Shown: positions 1-8,595, counted from the first letter of the stretch. The stretch: DNA of 64,000 nucleotides from Pseudomonas karstica (GCF_009707515.1 NZ_WLYI01000001.1:248001-312000), one strand, 5' to 3'. Notes: a model not told the origin generated them from the letters alone. Numbers and translations: made by a program.

Positions 1-161
1 GAATGCTTGAGGGCATTTTCGGCATTGCTTTTCAGGGCCTTCAAGGTTTTTCGCGACTCGTCCGATGCATCATCCTTGAGGCTTTCAAGGGATTTGAGCA
101 GGCTCGAAATCTCGGCTTCCATGCTTTCCAATGACGCTTTGCGTAAAGAAGTGTTGGCCAT
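1..161 (-). CDS. DUF883 (ElaB/YqjD)-family protein, C-terminus cut off by window edge
   Basis: Reading leftwards from an ATG at 159-161, the first 53 codons are visible; the rest lies outside the window. The visible part is a charged, Ser/Lys/Glu-rich amphipathic helix beginning MANTSLRKASLES, as in the N-terminal half of ElaB/YqjD/DUF883 proteins. Those are small inner-membrane-anchored, ribosome-associated stationary-phase proteins with a C-terminal membrane helix, which cannot be checked here. A GGAG Shine-Dalgarno lies just upstream of the ATG. It is divergent from the dodecin gene, sharing about 154 bases of promoter space. Family is likely; function is inferred. Confidence 0.7.
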   Translation of the reverse strand, partial: MANTSLRKASLESMEAEISSLLKSLESLKDDASDESRKTLKALKSNAENALKH

Positions 162-315
162 GTGGGCTCTCCTGAAGTGATTGAGTGGTGTGTGTTGATT
201 CCGACTCCGGCGGTTTCAGAAAGTGCAGTAAATCTGAACTTTTGAATAGGAGTCGTCGCCAGAAGCGGTACGAGGAATCGCTGCTAGGCTTCATTTACAA
301 TTAAGGAGAACTGTC

Positions 316-531
316 ATGACCAATCATCACACTTACAAGAAAGTCGAATTGGTGGGCTCGTCCCCTACCAGCATCGAAGATGCCATCAACAATGCCTTGG
401 CCGAGGCCAGCAAGAGCATCAAGCACTTGGAGTGGTTTGAAGTGACTGAAACCCGGGGTCATATCAAGGATGGCAAGGCGGCGCATTTTCAGGTCACGCT
501 CAAGGTGGGCTTCCGTATTGCCAATAGTTGA
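316..531 (+). CDS. Dodecin family flavin-binding protein
   Basis: The product is 71 residues, the typical dodecin size. Dodecins form hollow dodecamers that bind riboflavin, FMN or FAD and are thought to buffer free flavin. The sequence has the beta-alpha-beta-beta layout of the family: YKKVELVGSS, a helix (EDAINNALAEASKSI), then HLEWFEVTETRGHI with the flavin-stacking tryptophan at W40, and a closing strand FQVTLKVGF. An AAGGAG Shine-Dalgarno sits 8 bases before the ATG. It stands alone between a divergent DUF883 gene and a DUF1161 gene. Confidence 0.93.
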   Translation: MTNHHTYKKVELVGSSPTSIEDAINNALAEASKSIKHLEWFEVTETRGHIKDGKAAHFQVTLKVGFRIANS

Positions 532-644
532 TTGCGCGGGTTGAACTTGCGAGCTGGCCGATTGCCATAAGCTTCGTTACACCTCAGGTGCCGACGCGAC
601 GAGCGTTGGCGCGCTCTTTTCGATCAGCGCAAGGAAAGTGACGG

Positions 645-869
645 ATGAAGAAGCTTCTATTGGCGATAGGCTTGTTGAGTATGGCGGGCACGGTCCTGGC
701 GGCGGGCAAGCCTTGTGAAGAGCTGAAAAGCGAAATTGCCGCAAAAATCGATGCCAAAGGCGTTTCGAGTTATTCGCTGGAAATTGTAGATAAAGGCGCC
801 ACTGCTGACGGCGAGGTAGTGGGTAGCTGTGAAGGCGGCACCAAGGAAATCGTCTACAAGCGCGGGTGA
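645..869 (+). CDS. DUF1161 small secreted protein (copy 1)
   Basis: This 74-residue protein has a signal peptide (MKKLLLAIGLLSMAGTVLA) followed by about 54 mature residues with two cysteines (CEEL and GSCEGG), which probably form a disulfide in the periplasm. The motif order PCEELKSEI..KIDAKGV..YSLEIV..GSCEGGTKEIVY matches DUF1161, a family of unknown function. A closely related copy lies at 2757-2996, so the two bracket the LLM oxidoreductase and osmC. A strong intrinsic terminator follows immediately. Function unknown. Confidence 0.88.
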   Translation: MKKLLLAIGLLSMAGTVLAAGKPCEELKSEIAAKIDAKGVSSYSLEIVDKGATADGEVVGSCEGGTKEIVYKRG

Positions 870-887
870 CCCTGTGTTGCAGACATG

Positions 888-916
888 AAAACCGACGCCA
901 GTGCGTCGGTTTTTTT
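888..916 (+). terminator. Intrinsic terminator
   Basis: A perfect GC-rich stem (AAAACCGACGC, short CAGT loop, GCGTCGGTTTT) is followed by a run of T. It lies 18 bases after the DUF1161 stop and just before the 3' end of the convergent LLM gene. The A-rich left edge means it could also stop transcription from the other strand. Confidence 0.9.
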
Positions 917-926
917 CGTCTGGCGT

Positions 927-1928
927 TTAGCCTTTCATTACATCCGCCAACAGCTCATAGGAATGAATCCGATCGGCATGTTCGTACAGGTCGCAGGTAA
1001 AGATCAGCTCGTCAGCGCCGGTCTGCTCCACCAGCACTTCCAGTTTGGCGCGAATCTTCGCCGGGCTGCCGACCATCGCCAGGCCCAGGAAACTGCCTAC
1101 GGCTTCTTTCTCATGGGGCAGCCACAGGCCATCCATGGTTTTTACCGGTGGGCGTTGCACCAGGCTTTGTCCACGCATCAAGGCGAGGATGCGCTGGTAG
1201 ACCGAAGTGGCCAGGTAATCGGCTTGCTCATCGGTGTCGGCGGCTACCAGCGGGATGCCGAGCATCACGTAAGGCTTGTCCAACACGGCCGAAGGCTTGA
1301 AGTGGTTGCGATAGACGCGAATCGCTTCGTGCATCATGCGCGGTGCGAAATGTGAGGCGAAGGCGTAAGGCAAACCGCGCTCGCCCGCCAATTGCGCACT
1401 GAATAGGCTCGAACCCAATAGCCACACGGGCACGTTGGTACCGGTGCCGGGTACGGCGATCACTCGTTGATCCGGGGTGCGCGGGCCCAGGTAGGCGATT
1501 AACTCGCTCACATCATCCGGAAAGTCATCGGCGCTGCCAGAGCGTTCGCGACGCAGGGCGCGGGCGGTCATCTGGTCGGAACCCGGCGCGCGGCCCAGAC
1601 CCAGGTCGATCCGGCCCGGGTAGAGGCTTTCCAGGGTGCCAAATTGTTCGGCGATGATCAGCGGCGCGTGATTGGGCAGCATCACGCCGCCGGAACCGAC
1701 GCGGATGGTCGAGGTGCCGCCCGCCAGATAGCCGAGCAACACCGAGGTCGCTGAGCTGGCGATGCCGTCCATGTTGTGGTGTTCAGCCACCCAGAAGCGG
1801 TGGTAGCCGAGCTTTTCCACATGCTGGGCCAGGTCCAGGGAGTTGCGCAGCGATTGCGCGGGGCTGCCATTGGCCCGCACAGGCACCAGGTCGAGGGTCG
1901 AAAATTTCACGTCGGACAGTGGTTTCAT
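927..1928 (-). CDS. Luciferase-like (LLM) flavin-dependent oxidoreductase
   Basis: This 333-residue protein belongs to the bacterial luciferase-like monooxygenase superfamily (TIM barrel using FMNH2). Family signatures are the [17 protein letters not shown] segment near residue 45, the [20 protein letters not shown] segment, and [14 protein letters not shown] in the middle. It looks closest to the E. coli YhbW subgroup, single-component proteins whose substrate is not known. It is monocistronic, read towards the DUF1161 terminator. The exact reaction cannot be read from the sequence. Confidence 0.88.
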   Translation of the reverse strand: MKPLSDVKFSTLDLVPVRANGSPAQSLRNSLDLAQHVEKLGYHRFWVAEHHNMDGIASSATSVLLGYLAGGTSTIRVGSGGVMLPNHAPLIIAEQFGTLESLYPGRIDLGLGRAPGSDQMTARALRRERSGSADDFPDDVSELIAYLGPRTPDQRVIAVPGTGTNVPVWLLGSSLFSAQLAGERGLPYAFASHFAPRMMHEAIRVYRNHFKPSAVLDKPYVMLGIPLVAADTDEQADYLATSVYQRILALMRGQSLVQRPPVKTMDGLWLPHEKEAVGSFLGLAMVGSPAKIRAKLEVLVEQTGADELIFTCDLYEHADRIHSYELLADVMKG

Positions 1929-2080
1929 AAGCCTGCTTCTCCAATGGGGGGGCGCAGGCTTTTTTGACGAGCCAAAACCTGCCGCTTCATATGCATGTTC
2001 TATGCAATGAGGGCATATACCCGAGATTCAATAGCAATCGGGAAATTTCCTACTGAGTTACTAGGTTTTTCCGATGATGT

Positions 2081-2108
2081 GAACTTTGCCAGAGCTTCTA
2101 TCCTCAGA
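2081..2108 (+). promoter_or_regulatory. Probable AlgU (sigma-22/RpoE-like) promoter of osmC
   Basis: GAACTT at 2081-2086 and TCAGA at 2104-2108 are separated by 17 bases. The AlgU consensus is GAACTT-N16/17-TCtgA. It ends 40 bases before the osmC start codon. osmC is a known AlgU-regulated gene in P. aeruginosa, which supports the call. The same TCAGA -10 variant occurs in front of the small RNA at 39580. Confidence 0.75.
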
Positions 2109-2148
2109 ACCCTAAGCAACCTAAAACCACAGGCACGAGGAGACTGAT

Positions 2149-2580
2149 ATGAGTATCAAGAAGAAAGCATCGGCGCACTGGGAGGGCGATCTGAAAACCG
2201 GCCTCGGTTCGATTTCCACGGAGACCGGGGTCCTGCGGGAAGCGCCCTACGGCTTTAAAGCCCGTTTCGAAGGCGGCAAGGGCACCAATCCCGAAGAACT
2301 GATCGGTGCTGCCCATGCGGGGTGTTTCTCCATGGCGTTTTCCATGATTCTCGGGGATGCCGGGCTCAAGGCCGACAGTATCGACACCCAGGCTGAAGTA
2401 ACCCTGGAACAAGTGGACGGTGGTTTTGCGATCACGGCGGTACACCTGATCCTCAAGGCGAAAATCCCGGGCGCGAGCCAGGCGCAGTTTGATGAACTGA
2501 GCAAGAAAGCCAAGGAAGGGTGCCCAGTGTCCAAGGTGTTGAATGCCAAGATCACGTTGGATGGCACCTTGGCTGGTTGA
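2149..2580 (+). CDS. osmC: OsmC peroxiredoxin (organic hydroperoxide reductase)
   Basis: At 143 residues this is a full-length OsmC. The family reduces organic hydroperoxides in the cytoplasm using two redox cysteines. Both are present: C59 in GAAHAGCFSMAF and C125 in AKEGCPVSK, with the conserved TNPEELIGAAHA helix before the first. The start has a GAGGAG Shine-Dalgarno. A recognisable AlgU promoter lies upstream, matching its role in osmotic and envelope stress. A REPIN begins immediately after the stop codon. Confidence 0.95.
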   Translation: MSIKKKASAHWEGDLKTGLGSISTETGVLREAPYGFKARFEGGKGTNPEELIGAAHAGCFSMAFSMILGDAGLKADSIDTQAEVTLEQVDGGFAITAVHLILKAKIPGASQAQFDELSKKAKEGCPVSKVLNAKITLDGTLAG

Positions 2581-2582
2581 TC

Positions 2583-2682
2583 TGTAGGAGAGAGCTTACT
2601 CGCGAAGAACCTGAGAGCAGCACGTTAAACCAGATAACACGCGTTATCGTTGACGTTCTTCGCGAGCAAGCTCGCTCCTACA
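2583..2682. repeat. REPIN (paired inverted REP elements)
   Basis: Two REP palindromes of the Pseudomonas type (TGTAGGAG.GAGCTT.CTCGCGAA) face each other with about 45 bases between them. The left copy is slightly decayed (AGAGCTTACTCG). The spacer contains CGTTATCGTTGACG, shared with the REPINs at 53990 and 58494. REPINs are moved in trans by RAYT transposases; none is encoded here. Lies between osmC and the second DUF1161 gene. Confidence 0.92.
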
Positions 2683-2756
2683 TGAGCAAATGTGATCGAA
2701 TAGCCCGTTGCAGCGTGAGCGCACACTTGTGCGCATGCATTTAGGGAGCCTCACTC

Positions 2757-2996
2757 ATGAAACGTTTTGCCTTGGCGATTATTTGCGCAGTCCTGGCCAC
2801 TTCGGCCCTCGCGGCCCCCAAAGACTGTGAAGAGCTCAGGAAAGAGATCGAGGTCAAGATCCAGGCCAATGCCGTGCCCTCTTACACCCTGGAAATCGTC
2901 AGCAAAGAAGAAGGCGAGAAGCATGACGAAGCCATGCGTGTCGGGACCTGTGAAAACGGCACTAAAACGATCATCTACCAGAGGAACAGCGACTGA
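2757..2996 (+). CDS. DUF1161 small secreted protein (copy 2)
   Basis: This 79-residue protein has a signal peptide (MKRFALAIICAVLATSALA) and a mature part aligning with copy 1 at 645: DCEELRKEIEVKIQANAV, YTLEIV, GTCENGTKTIIYQR. The two cysteines are conserved; five extra residues (KEEGEKHDE region) sit in the central loop. A GGGAG Shine-Dalgarno precedes the ATG. It converges with the lipoprotein gene to its right, whose stop codon directly adjoins. Function unknown; likely periplasmic. Confidence 0.87.
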   Translation: MKRFALAIICAVLATSALAAPKDCEELRKEIEVKIQANAVPSYTLEIVSKEEGEKHDEAMRVGTCENGTKTIIYQRNSD

Positions 2997-3419
2997 TCAA
3001 AGGCAGTTGACGCTGCGCTCCTGCGCCAACAATTGCCGCGCCGCGTTGTACAGCCGGATGTTCGGGGTGTAGGCCAATGAACGCCCTTCCAGGCGATATC
3101 GCTGGCCAGCTTGGAAATGGTCGTATTGCAAGGTGATGAAGCAGGTCCGTTCATTCATTTGGCCCAGGCCGCCGAAGCTGCCGCCGGTAGGCACTTCGAA
3201 ATCAAAGCGCACCATCAGTTCGTGACTGCCGGGGGGGACCTGGAAGAAGCGCCCGTCGCTCAGGTTTTTCCCGTCCAGGCGTTGAGCCATCACTAGCTTG
3301 GCCCCAGGTGTCGGCGTGGCAAAGTCGATCCAGGCTTGTTGTGGGTCGACAGGTGGGAGGGGCGTCGAAGTGCAAGCGCTTAGAAAGATTGCGGCAATAG
3401 GAAGCAAAAGCTGTCGCAT
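2997..3419 (-). CDS. PA0061/PA0062-family lipoprotein (copy A)
   Basis: I place the start at the ATG at 3417-3419 (MRQLLLPIAAIFLSAC), giving 140 residues with a lipobox and lipidated cysteine at position 16; a longer frame adds three residues without benefit. After the lipobox come PQQAWIDF and a beta-rich domain with PPGSHELMVRF and C-terminal cysteine. It is paralogous to the adjacent upstream gene at 3464-3877 and probably cotranscribed with it. Named after the P. aeruginosa pair at the same place; function unknown, likely an envelope lipoprotein. Confidence 0.85.
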   Translation of the reverse strand: MRQLLLPIAAIFLSACTSTPLPPVDPQQAWIDFATPTPGAKLVMAQRLDGKNLSDGRFFQVPPGSHELMVRFDFEVPTGGSFGGLGQMNERTCFITLQYDHFQAGQRYRLEGRSLAYTPNIRLYNAARQLLAQERSVNCL

Positions 3420-3463
3420 GTTAAGCACTCACCTGTGGGAAGAGAGCTCCAGCATACCGCCGA

Positions 3464-3877
3464 TCAACTGTGTTGACAGCCCGCAGGCTTTGCCTGGCTG
3501 ATGACCTTGTGATCCTGGCTGTACAGTTTTGCCCAAGGCCTGAAACCCGTGCTGCCGGCACGCACTTGGTAGCGCTCCCCGGCGCTGAAGTCCTTGAATG
3601 CGAGGCTGAGCGTGCAATCGCGCCACAGGCGTTGTGCATCGGGGCCGATGTTGGTGGCCTCGACGGGAAATTGATAGCGGACGGTCAACTCATGACGACC
3701 TGGAGGCACTTCGAAATAACGTTTATCGGTGGCGGCCTTGTCATCGGTTTCCAGTGCGTGCAGCACCGTGTTTTGATCGCTATCGAGGTCAATCCAGGCC
3801 TGAGCCGGATCGGGGTCCGGTAATCCGGCGCAACCTGCCAGGGTCAGCAAGCTTGCTGTAAGCATGAACATGCGCAT
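3464..3877 (-). CDS. PA0061/PA0062-family lipoprotein (copy B)
   Basis: The open frame extends upstream, but the ATG at 3875-3877 has a GGAG Shine-Dalgarno 7 bases away and opens a proper lipoprotein signal (MRMFMLTASLLTLAGC), giving 137 residues. It shares the core motifs AQAWIDL, YFEVPPGRHELTVRYQFPV and CTLSL with the downstream paralogue, which lies 44 bases away in the same direction. It is divergent from the aminopeptidase gene; 59 bases separate the start codons. Function unknown. Confidence 0.85.
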   Translation of the reverse strand: MRMFMLTASLLTLAGCAGLPDPDPAQAWIDLDSDQNTVLHALETDDKAATDKRYFEVPPGRHELTVRYQFPVEATNIGPDAQRLWRDCTLSLAFKDFSAGERYQVRAGSTGFRPWAKLYSQDHKVISQAKPAGCQHS

Positions 3878-3936
3878 GGCAAAACTCCGTGCAAGCGGGA
3901 TAGTCTGGCGGGCAGACTCTGTGAAGGATGTAAGTA

Positions 3937-5034
3937 ATGGTTGGGCGTTGGTGTTCACGTCATGGGGTACTTGATCGTCATTTCCGGTTTTTGTTTCCGG
4001 GGCTCATGCTTTTACTGCTCAACGGTTGTACGAGCGTCGGCTATTACGGCCAGTTGGCGAGTGGCCAATGGCATCTGTTGCGTGCTCGGGAACCGGTATC
4101 CGAAGTCATCGCCGATCCATCCCGTCCTCAGGCTTTGCGCGATCACCTGAGGCAATCGCAGAAAGCCCGCACCTTCGCCAGCCAGCAGTTGCATTTGCCG
4201 GACAACCGAAGTTACCGCTTGTACGCTGACATTGGACGTCCCTTTGTGGTCTGGAATCTCTTCGCCACGTCCGAATTTTCCATATTGCCAAAAACTCACT
4301 GTTTTCCGATTGCAGGGTGCGTGGCCTATCGCGGCTATTACGGCCAAGGCGCCGCCCGTGGCGAAGCCGCGTTATTGCGCCTGCGGGGCATGGACGTGTC
4401 GATTGGCGGGGTTGAGGCCTATTCCACGCTGGGCTGGTTCAATGATCCGATCATGAGCTCAATGATCGGTTGGGGCGATGAACGCCTGGCCACGCTGATC
4501 TTCCATGAACTGGCGCACCAGCGTTTCTATGTGAAGGACGACACCGAGTTCAATGAGTCGTTTGCCACCTTTGTCGAACAGGAAGGCACTCGCCAGTGGC
4601 GGGCAGTCCGGGGTTTGCCAGCGGTCAGCGCGTCATCCTTGATACAGCGGGATCAGTTTATCCAACTGATTCTTGACACTCGCCAGCGCCTTGAAGTGTT
4701 GTATGCCCAACCGCTGTCTGTAGACGCCATGCGCCAGGCCAAGACCGCCGAGTTTGAACGCTTGCGCAGCGAATACCGGCAAGTGCGGGATAGTCAGTGG
4801 GCCGGGGATAAGCGCTATGACAAATGGATCGATGCGCCGATGAACAACGCGCGGTTATTGCCATTCGGGCTGTATGACCGGTGGGTGCCGGCGTTTGCGG
4901 CGTTGTTTCGGCAAGAAGGCGGGGATTGGCTGAAGTTTTATGGGGCGGTGGAGCAACTGGGTGGGCTGCCGGTGGGGGAACGCAAGCTGGCGCTGGTCCG
5001 ATTGGAGGAGGCTGATCCTGTGGTGGGCAGATAG
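3937..5034 (+). CDS. Putative lipoprotein aminopeptidase (PF10023-type)
   Basis: The 365-residue product begins with a hydrophobic signal ending in LLLLNGC, consistent with a lipoprotein, and carries the zinc-protease signature HELAHQ at residues 190-195 followed by FNESFATFVEQEG, where the downstream acidic residue probably completes the metal site. These match the PF10023 putative aminopeptidase family. The chosen ATG has AAGGA 8-9 bases upstream; an internal TTG or ATG just before the hydrophobic stretch is possible. It is divergent from the lipoprotein pair. Peptidase activity is inferred from the motif only. Confidence 0.82.
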   Translation: MVGRWCSRHGVLDRHFRFLFPGLMLLLLNGCTSVGYYGQLASGQWHLLRAREPVSEVIADPSRPQALRDHLRQSQKARTFASQQLHLPDNRSYRLYADIGRPFVVWNLFATSEFSILPKTHCFPIAGCVAYRGYYGQGAARGEAALLRLRGMDVSIGGVEAYSTLGWFNDPIMSSMIGWGDERLATLIFHELAHQRFYVKDDTEFNESFATFVEQEGTRQWRAVRGLPAVSASSLIQRDQFIQLILDTRQRLEVLYAQPLSVDAMRQAKTAEFERLRSEYRQVRDSQWAGDKRYDKWIDAPMNNARLLPFGLYDRWVPAFAALFRQEGGDWLKFYGAVEQLGGLPVGERKLALVRLEEADPVVGR

Positions 5035-5091
5035 GGCCTCATCGCCGCATAGGTCTCTACACAGCACCTGAAGGCCTGGTTTTGTGTAGCT

Positions 5092-5193
5092 GCTGCCCAG
5101 GTACGAGGCTGCTGTAAGGGCCGAAGGACCTTCAGCAATTTCAAAACCCATGCGACTGTTGCGCAGCCGGTTGCAGGCTGCGCCAGCGGCTAC
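5092..5193. repeat. Imperfect inverted intergenic repeat
   Basis: GTAGCTGCTGCCCAGGTACG near the left edge and its imperfect inverse (CTGCGCCAGCGGCTAC) at the right edge frame a spacer containing AAGGGCCGAAGGACCTTCAG, itself a hairpin. The composition resembles the dispersed GTAGCCGCTGCC-type repeats common in P. fluorescens genomes (recalled, not searched). It lies between the convergent 3' ends of the aminopeptidase and HAD genes. Confidence 0.6.
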
Positions 5194-5233
5194 CAGTGCG
5201 GTGCGACGATTCGCCTTGCCCGCGATAACGACC

Positions 5234-5887
5234 TTATGGCCGCTGCAAAAACGCCTGGTGCAACTCGGCCAAGGTCTCGAAATGCCAGGTCGGCGCCTCG
5301 GCATTCAACTCCTCGAAACTGCCAAACCCATACCCCACCGCCGCCGCGTCCAGTCCATTGCTACGCGCGCCGATCAGGTCGTGCTTGCGGTCGCCAATCA
5401 TCAAGGTGCTGGCCGGGTCCAGGCCTTCTTCGCTCATCAAGTGTGCGATCAGCTCGACCTTGTTGGTCCGCGTTCCGTCCAGCTCACTGCCGTAGATCAC
5501 CTTGAAATGCTTGGCGAAGTCAAAGTGCCGGGCGATTTCCCGGGCAAACTCCCACGGCTTGGAGGTGGCGACATACAGCTGCCGGCCCTGCCCGTTCAAG
5601 TTTTCCAGCATCGGTATGACCCCGTCAAACACACGGTTTTCATACAGCCCGGTGACTTTGAAACGCTCGCGATAGAAGTTCACCGCTTCCCAGGCACGGG
5701 CCTCGTCGAAGTCATAAAACTGCATGAAGGCTTGCAGCAATGGCGGGCCGATAAAGTGTTCGAGTTTGCCCAGGTCGGGTTCATCGATCCCCAATTTGGC
5801 CAGGGCATACTGGATCGAGCGGGTGATGCCTTCCCGAGGGTCGGTAAGTGTGCCGTCGAGGTCGAATAAAACGTTTTGATAGTGCAT
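5234..5887 (-). CDS. HAD-family phosphatase (phosphoglycolate phosphatase-like)
   Basis: The start is taken at the ATG at 5885-5887 (MHYQNVLFDLDGTLTDP) because AAGGA lies 6 bases upstream; a longer frame lacks a Shine-Dalgarno. The 217-residue product has HAD motif I DLDGT (D9, D11), motif II in VATSKP, and motif III/IV in MIGDRKHDLIGA, with an alpha-helical cap between. The family hydrolyses small phosphoesters; the substrate is not predictable here. It follows the gamma-carbonic anhydrase gene by 8 bases and is likely cotranscribed with it. Confidence 0.87.
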   Translation of the reverse strand: MHYQNVLFDLDGTLTDPREGITRSIQYALAKLGIDEPDLGKLEHFIGPPLLQAFMQFYDFDEARAWEAVNFYRERFKVTGLYENRVFDGVIPMLENLNGQGRQLYVATSKPWEFAREIARHFDFAKHFKVIYGSELDGTRTNKVELIAHLMSEEGLDPASTLMIGDRKHDLIGARSNGLDAAAVGYGFGSFEELNAEAPTWHFETLAELHQAFLQRP

Positions 5888-5895
5888 GGACGTCC

Positions 5896-6441
5896 TTAAC
5901 ATTGGTCAAAACCTTCGGCCAGGTGCAGGTCTTTGAGCTTCACGTAGTTCGCGGCGCTGTAGGTGAAAAAGGCGCGTTCCTTGTCAGTCAGCGGGCGGAC
6001 CTGCTTTACCGGGCTGCCCACGTACAGAAAGCCGCTCTCGAGTTTCTTGCCCGGCGGTACCAGGCTGCCGGCGCCGATGATCACATCATCCTCCACCACC
6101 GCGCCATCCATCACAATACTGCCCATGCCGATCAGAATCCGGCTGCCTACCGTGCAGCCATGGAGCATGACCTTGTGGGCAATGGTCACGTCATCGCCAA
6201 TCAACAGCGGGAATCCTTCGGGGTTGAAGGGGCCTGCATGGGTAATGTGCAGCACGCAGCCGTCTTGCACGCTGGTGCGCGCACCAATACGGATGCGGTG
6301 CATGTCGCCGCGAATCACGGTCAGCGGCCAGACCGAGCTGTCGGTGCCGATTTCAACATCGCCGATCACCACGGCCGATGCATCGACAAAAGCCCCGGCG
6401 GCCAAGGCTGGCGTGTGATTCTGATAGGTGCGAAGGGTCAC
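5896..6441 (-). CDS. Gamma-class carbonic anhydrase-family protein
   Basis: The 181-residue product is a left-handed beta-helix protein with hexapeptide repeats (for example VVIGDVEIGTDSSV, VIRGDMHRIRIG, GCTVGSRILIGMGSIV). Candidate zinc ligands are histidines in VLHITH (65, 68), IAH (89) and MLH (94), as in YrdA-type gamma carbonic anhydrases. The start codon is GTG at 6439-6441 with GAGAGG upstream. It is divergent from prlC. Many family members lack proven CO2 hydration, so activity is unproven. Confidence 0.9.
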   Translation of the reverse strand: MTLRTYQNHTPALAAGAFVDASAVVIGDVEIGTDSSVWPLTVIRGDMHRIRIGARTSVQDGCVLHITHAGPFNPEGFPLLIGDDVTIAHKVMLHGCTVGSRILIGMGSIVMDGAVVEDDVIIGAGSLVPPGKKLESGFLYVGSPVKQVRPLTDKERAFFTYSAANYVKLKDLHLAEGFDQC

Positions 6442-6543
6442 GATAGCCTCTCTCTCTTTTGCTGATAGCTGCGGTGGGCATTGATTGTAATTAAGATGGC
6501 CCCATCTTTGTTCTAACCTGTTTCTTCAGCCAAGGTACCAACC

Positions 6544-8595
6544 GTGAGCGCGAACAACCCTCTTTTGCAGTCCTACGACCTGCCGCCGTTCTCGGCGATC
6601 CGTGCCGAGCACGTCCAGCCGGCCATTGAACAGATCCTGGCCGACAACCGCGTCGCCATCGAAGGCATCCTGCAAAGCCAGGGGAAAAATCCGACTTGGG
6701 CCGGCCTGGTCCTGGCCATGGACGAACTCAATGACCGCCTGGGCGCCGCCTGGAGCCCGGTCAGCCACCTCAACGCCGTGTGCAACAGCGCCGAACTGCG
6801 GGAAGCCTATGAGGCGTGCCTGCCGGCGTTGAGTGCCTACTCCACCGAGATGGGCCAGAACCGCGAACTGTTCCAGGCTTTCGAAGCCCTGGCCAACAGC
6901 CCGGAAGCCGCCGGTTTCGATGTGGCGCAAAAAACTATCCTGGAACACTCGCTGCGGGATTTCCGCCTGTCGGGTATCGACCTGCCCGAGGCTGAGCAAA
7001 AGCGCTACGCCGAAGTGCAGAGCAAGCTGTCAGAGCTGGGCAGCCGTTTCTCCAACCAATTGCTGGATGCCACCCAGGCCTGGACCAAGCATGTCACTGA
7101 GGTGGCCACCCTCGCCGGCCTGACCGATTCGGCCAAGGCCCAGATGGCCGCCGCCGCCCAGGCCAAAGGCCTTGATGGCTGGTTGATTACCCTGGAGTTT
7201 CCCAGCTACTACGCGGTGATGACCTACGCCCACGACCGTGCCCTGCGCGAGGAAATCTACGCTGCCTACTGCACTCGTGCGTCGGATCAAGGCCCGAATG
7301 CCGGTCAGAACGATAACGGCCCGGTGATGGAGCAGATCCTCGACCTGCGTCAGGAGCTTGCTCGTCTCTTGGGCTTTGCGTCCTTCTCCGAACTGAGCCT
7401 GGCCACGAAGATGGCTGAGTCCAGCGACCAGGTGCTGAGCTTCCTGCGCGACCTGGCCAAGCGTAGCAAACCGTTTGCCACCCAGGACCTGCAACAGCTC
7501 AAGGCCTACGCCGCCGAACAAGGTTGCCCGGACCTGCAAAGCTGGGACAGCGGTTTCTACGGTGAAAAACTGCGCGAACAGCGCTACAGCGTTGCCCAGG
7601 AAACCTTGCGGGCCTATTTCCCTATCGACAAGGTGCTGGGCGGCCTGTTCGCCATCGTCCAGCGTTTGTACGGCATCGAAATTGCCGAGCACAAAGGCTT
7701 CGACACTTGGCACCCGGATGTTCGTCTGTTTGAAATCAAGGAAAATGGCCAGCACGTCGGCCGCTTCTTCTTCGACCTGTATGCCCGCGCCAACAAGCGT
7801 GGCGGTGCCTGGATGGACGGCGCTCGCGATCGTCGTCGCACCGCTGATGGCGTCTTGCAGAGCCCCGTCGCCAACCTGGTGTGCAACTTCACCCCGGCCG
7901 ACAGCGGCAAGCCTGCCCTGCTGACCCATGATGAAGTCACTACGTTGTTCCACGAATTCGGTCACGGCCTGCATCACCTGTTGACCCGTGTCGAACACGC
8001 GGGTGTGTCCGGCATCAACGGCGTGGCCTGGGATGCGGTGGAGTTACCGAGCCAGTTCATGGAGAACTGGTGCTGGGAGCCGGAAGGCCTGGCACTGATT
8101 TCCGGGCACTATGAAACCGGCGAGCCGCTGCCTCAGGACTTGCTGGAGAAAATGCTCGCGGCGAAGAACTTCCAGTCTGGCCTGATGATGGTCCGTCAGT
8201 TGGAGTTCTCGCTGTTCGACTTCGAACTACATGCCACCCACGGCGATGGCCGCAGCGTGGCGCAGGTACTGGAAGGCGTGCGTGACGACGTTTCAGTGAT
8301 GCGTCCGCCGGCGTACAACCGTTTCCCCAACAGCTTCGCTCATATCTTTGCCGGCGGTTATGCCGCGGGTTACTACAGCTACAAATGGGCTGAAGTGTTA
8401 TCGGCGGATGCATTCTCCAAGTTTGAAGAGGACGGTGTGCTCAACGCACAAACCGGTCGCGCCTTCCGTGAGGCGATCCTGGCCCGCGGTGGCTCCCAGG
8501 CGCCGATGGTGCTATTCGTCGATTTTCGCGGACGTGCGCCATCGATTGACGCACTCTTGCGTCACAGCGGCCTGAGTGAGGACGCGGCAGCATGA
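6544..8595 (+). CDS. prlC: Oligopeptidase A (M3 metallopeptidase)
   Basis: At 683 residues this is a full-length M3 zinc oligopeptidase, which degrades short peptides, including cleaved signal peptides, in the cytoplasm. The catalytic motif HEFGH is at residues 470-474 (in LFHEFGHGLHHLL), with the third ligand probably E500 in WDAVELPSQF. Translation starts at GTG 6544. The stop codon overlaps the start of the next gene (ATGA), so the two are translationally coupled. The pair matches PA0067-PA0068 order in P. aeruginosa. Confidence 0.96.
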   Translation: MSANNPLLQSYDLPPFSAIRAEHVQPAIEQILADNRVAIEGILQSQGKNPTWAGLVLAMDELNDRLGAAWSPVSHLNAVCNSAELREAYEACLPALSAYSTEMGQNRELFQAFEALANSPEAAGFDVAQKTILEHSLRDFRLSGIDLPEAEQKRYAEVQSKLSELGSRFSNQLLDATQAWTKHVTEVATLAGLTDSAKAQMAAAAQAKGLDGWLITLEFPSYYAVMTYAHDRALREEIYAAYCTRASDQGPNAGQNDNGPVMEQILDLRQELARLLGFASFSELSLATKMAESSDQVLSFLRDLAKRSKPFATQDLQQLKAYAAEQGCPDLQSWDSGFYGEKLREQRYSVAQETLRAYFPIDKVLGGLFAIVQRLYGIEIAEHKGFDTWHPDVRLFEIKENGQHVGRFFFDLYARANKRGGAWMDGARDRRRTADGVLQSPVANLVCNFTPADSGKPALLTHDEVTTLFHEFGHGLHHLLTRVEHAGVSGINGVAWDAVELPSQFMENWCWEPEGLALISGHYETGEPLPQDLLEKMLAAKNFQSGLMMVRQLEFSLFDFELHATHGDGRSVAQVLEGVRDDVSVMRPPAYNRFPNSFAHIFAGGYAAGYYSYKWAEVLSADAFSKFEEDGVLNAQTGRAFREAILARGGSQAPMVLFVDFRGRAPSIDALLRHSGLSEDAAA

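Noticed and set aside
236-263. GAACTT upstream of dodecin as an AlgU promoter
   Set aside because: The -35 is perfect but the bases at 16-17 spacing (GCCAG/CCAGA) match the -10 poorly, so I did not annotate it.
544-566. GAACTT upstream of the first DUF1161 gene as an AlgU promoter
   Set aside because: No TCtgA-like -10 at the required distance.
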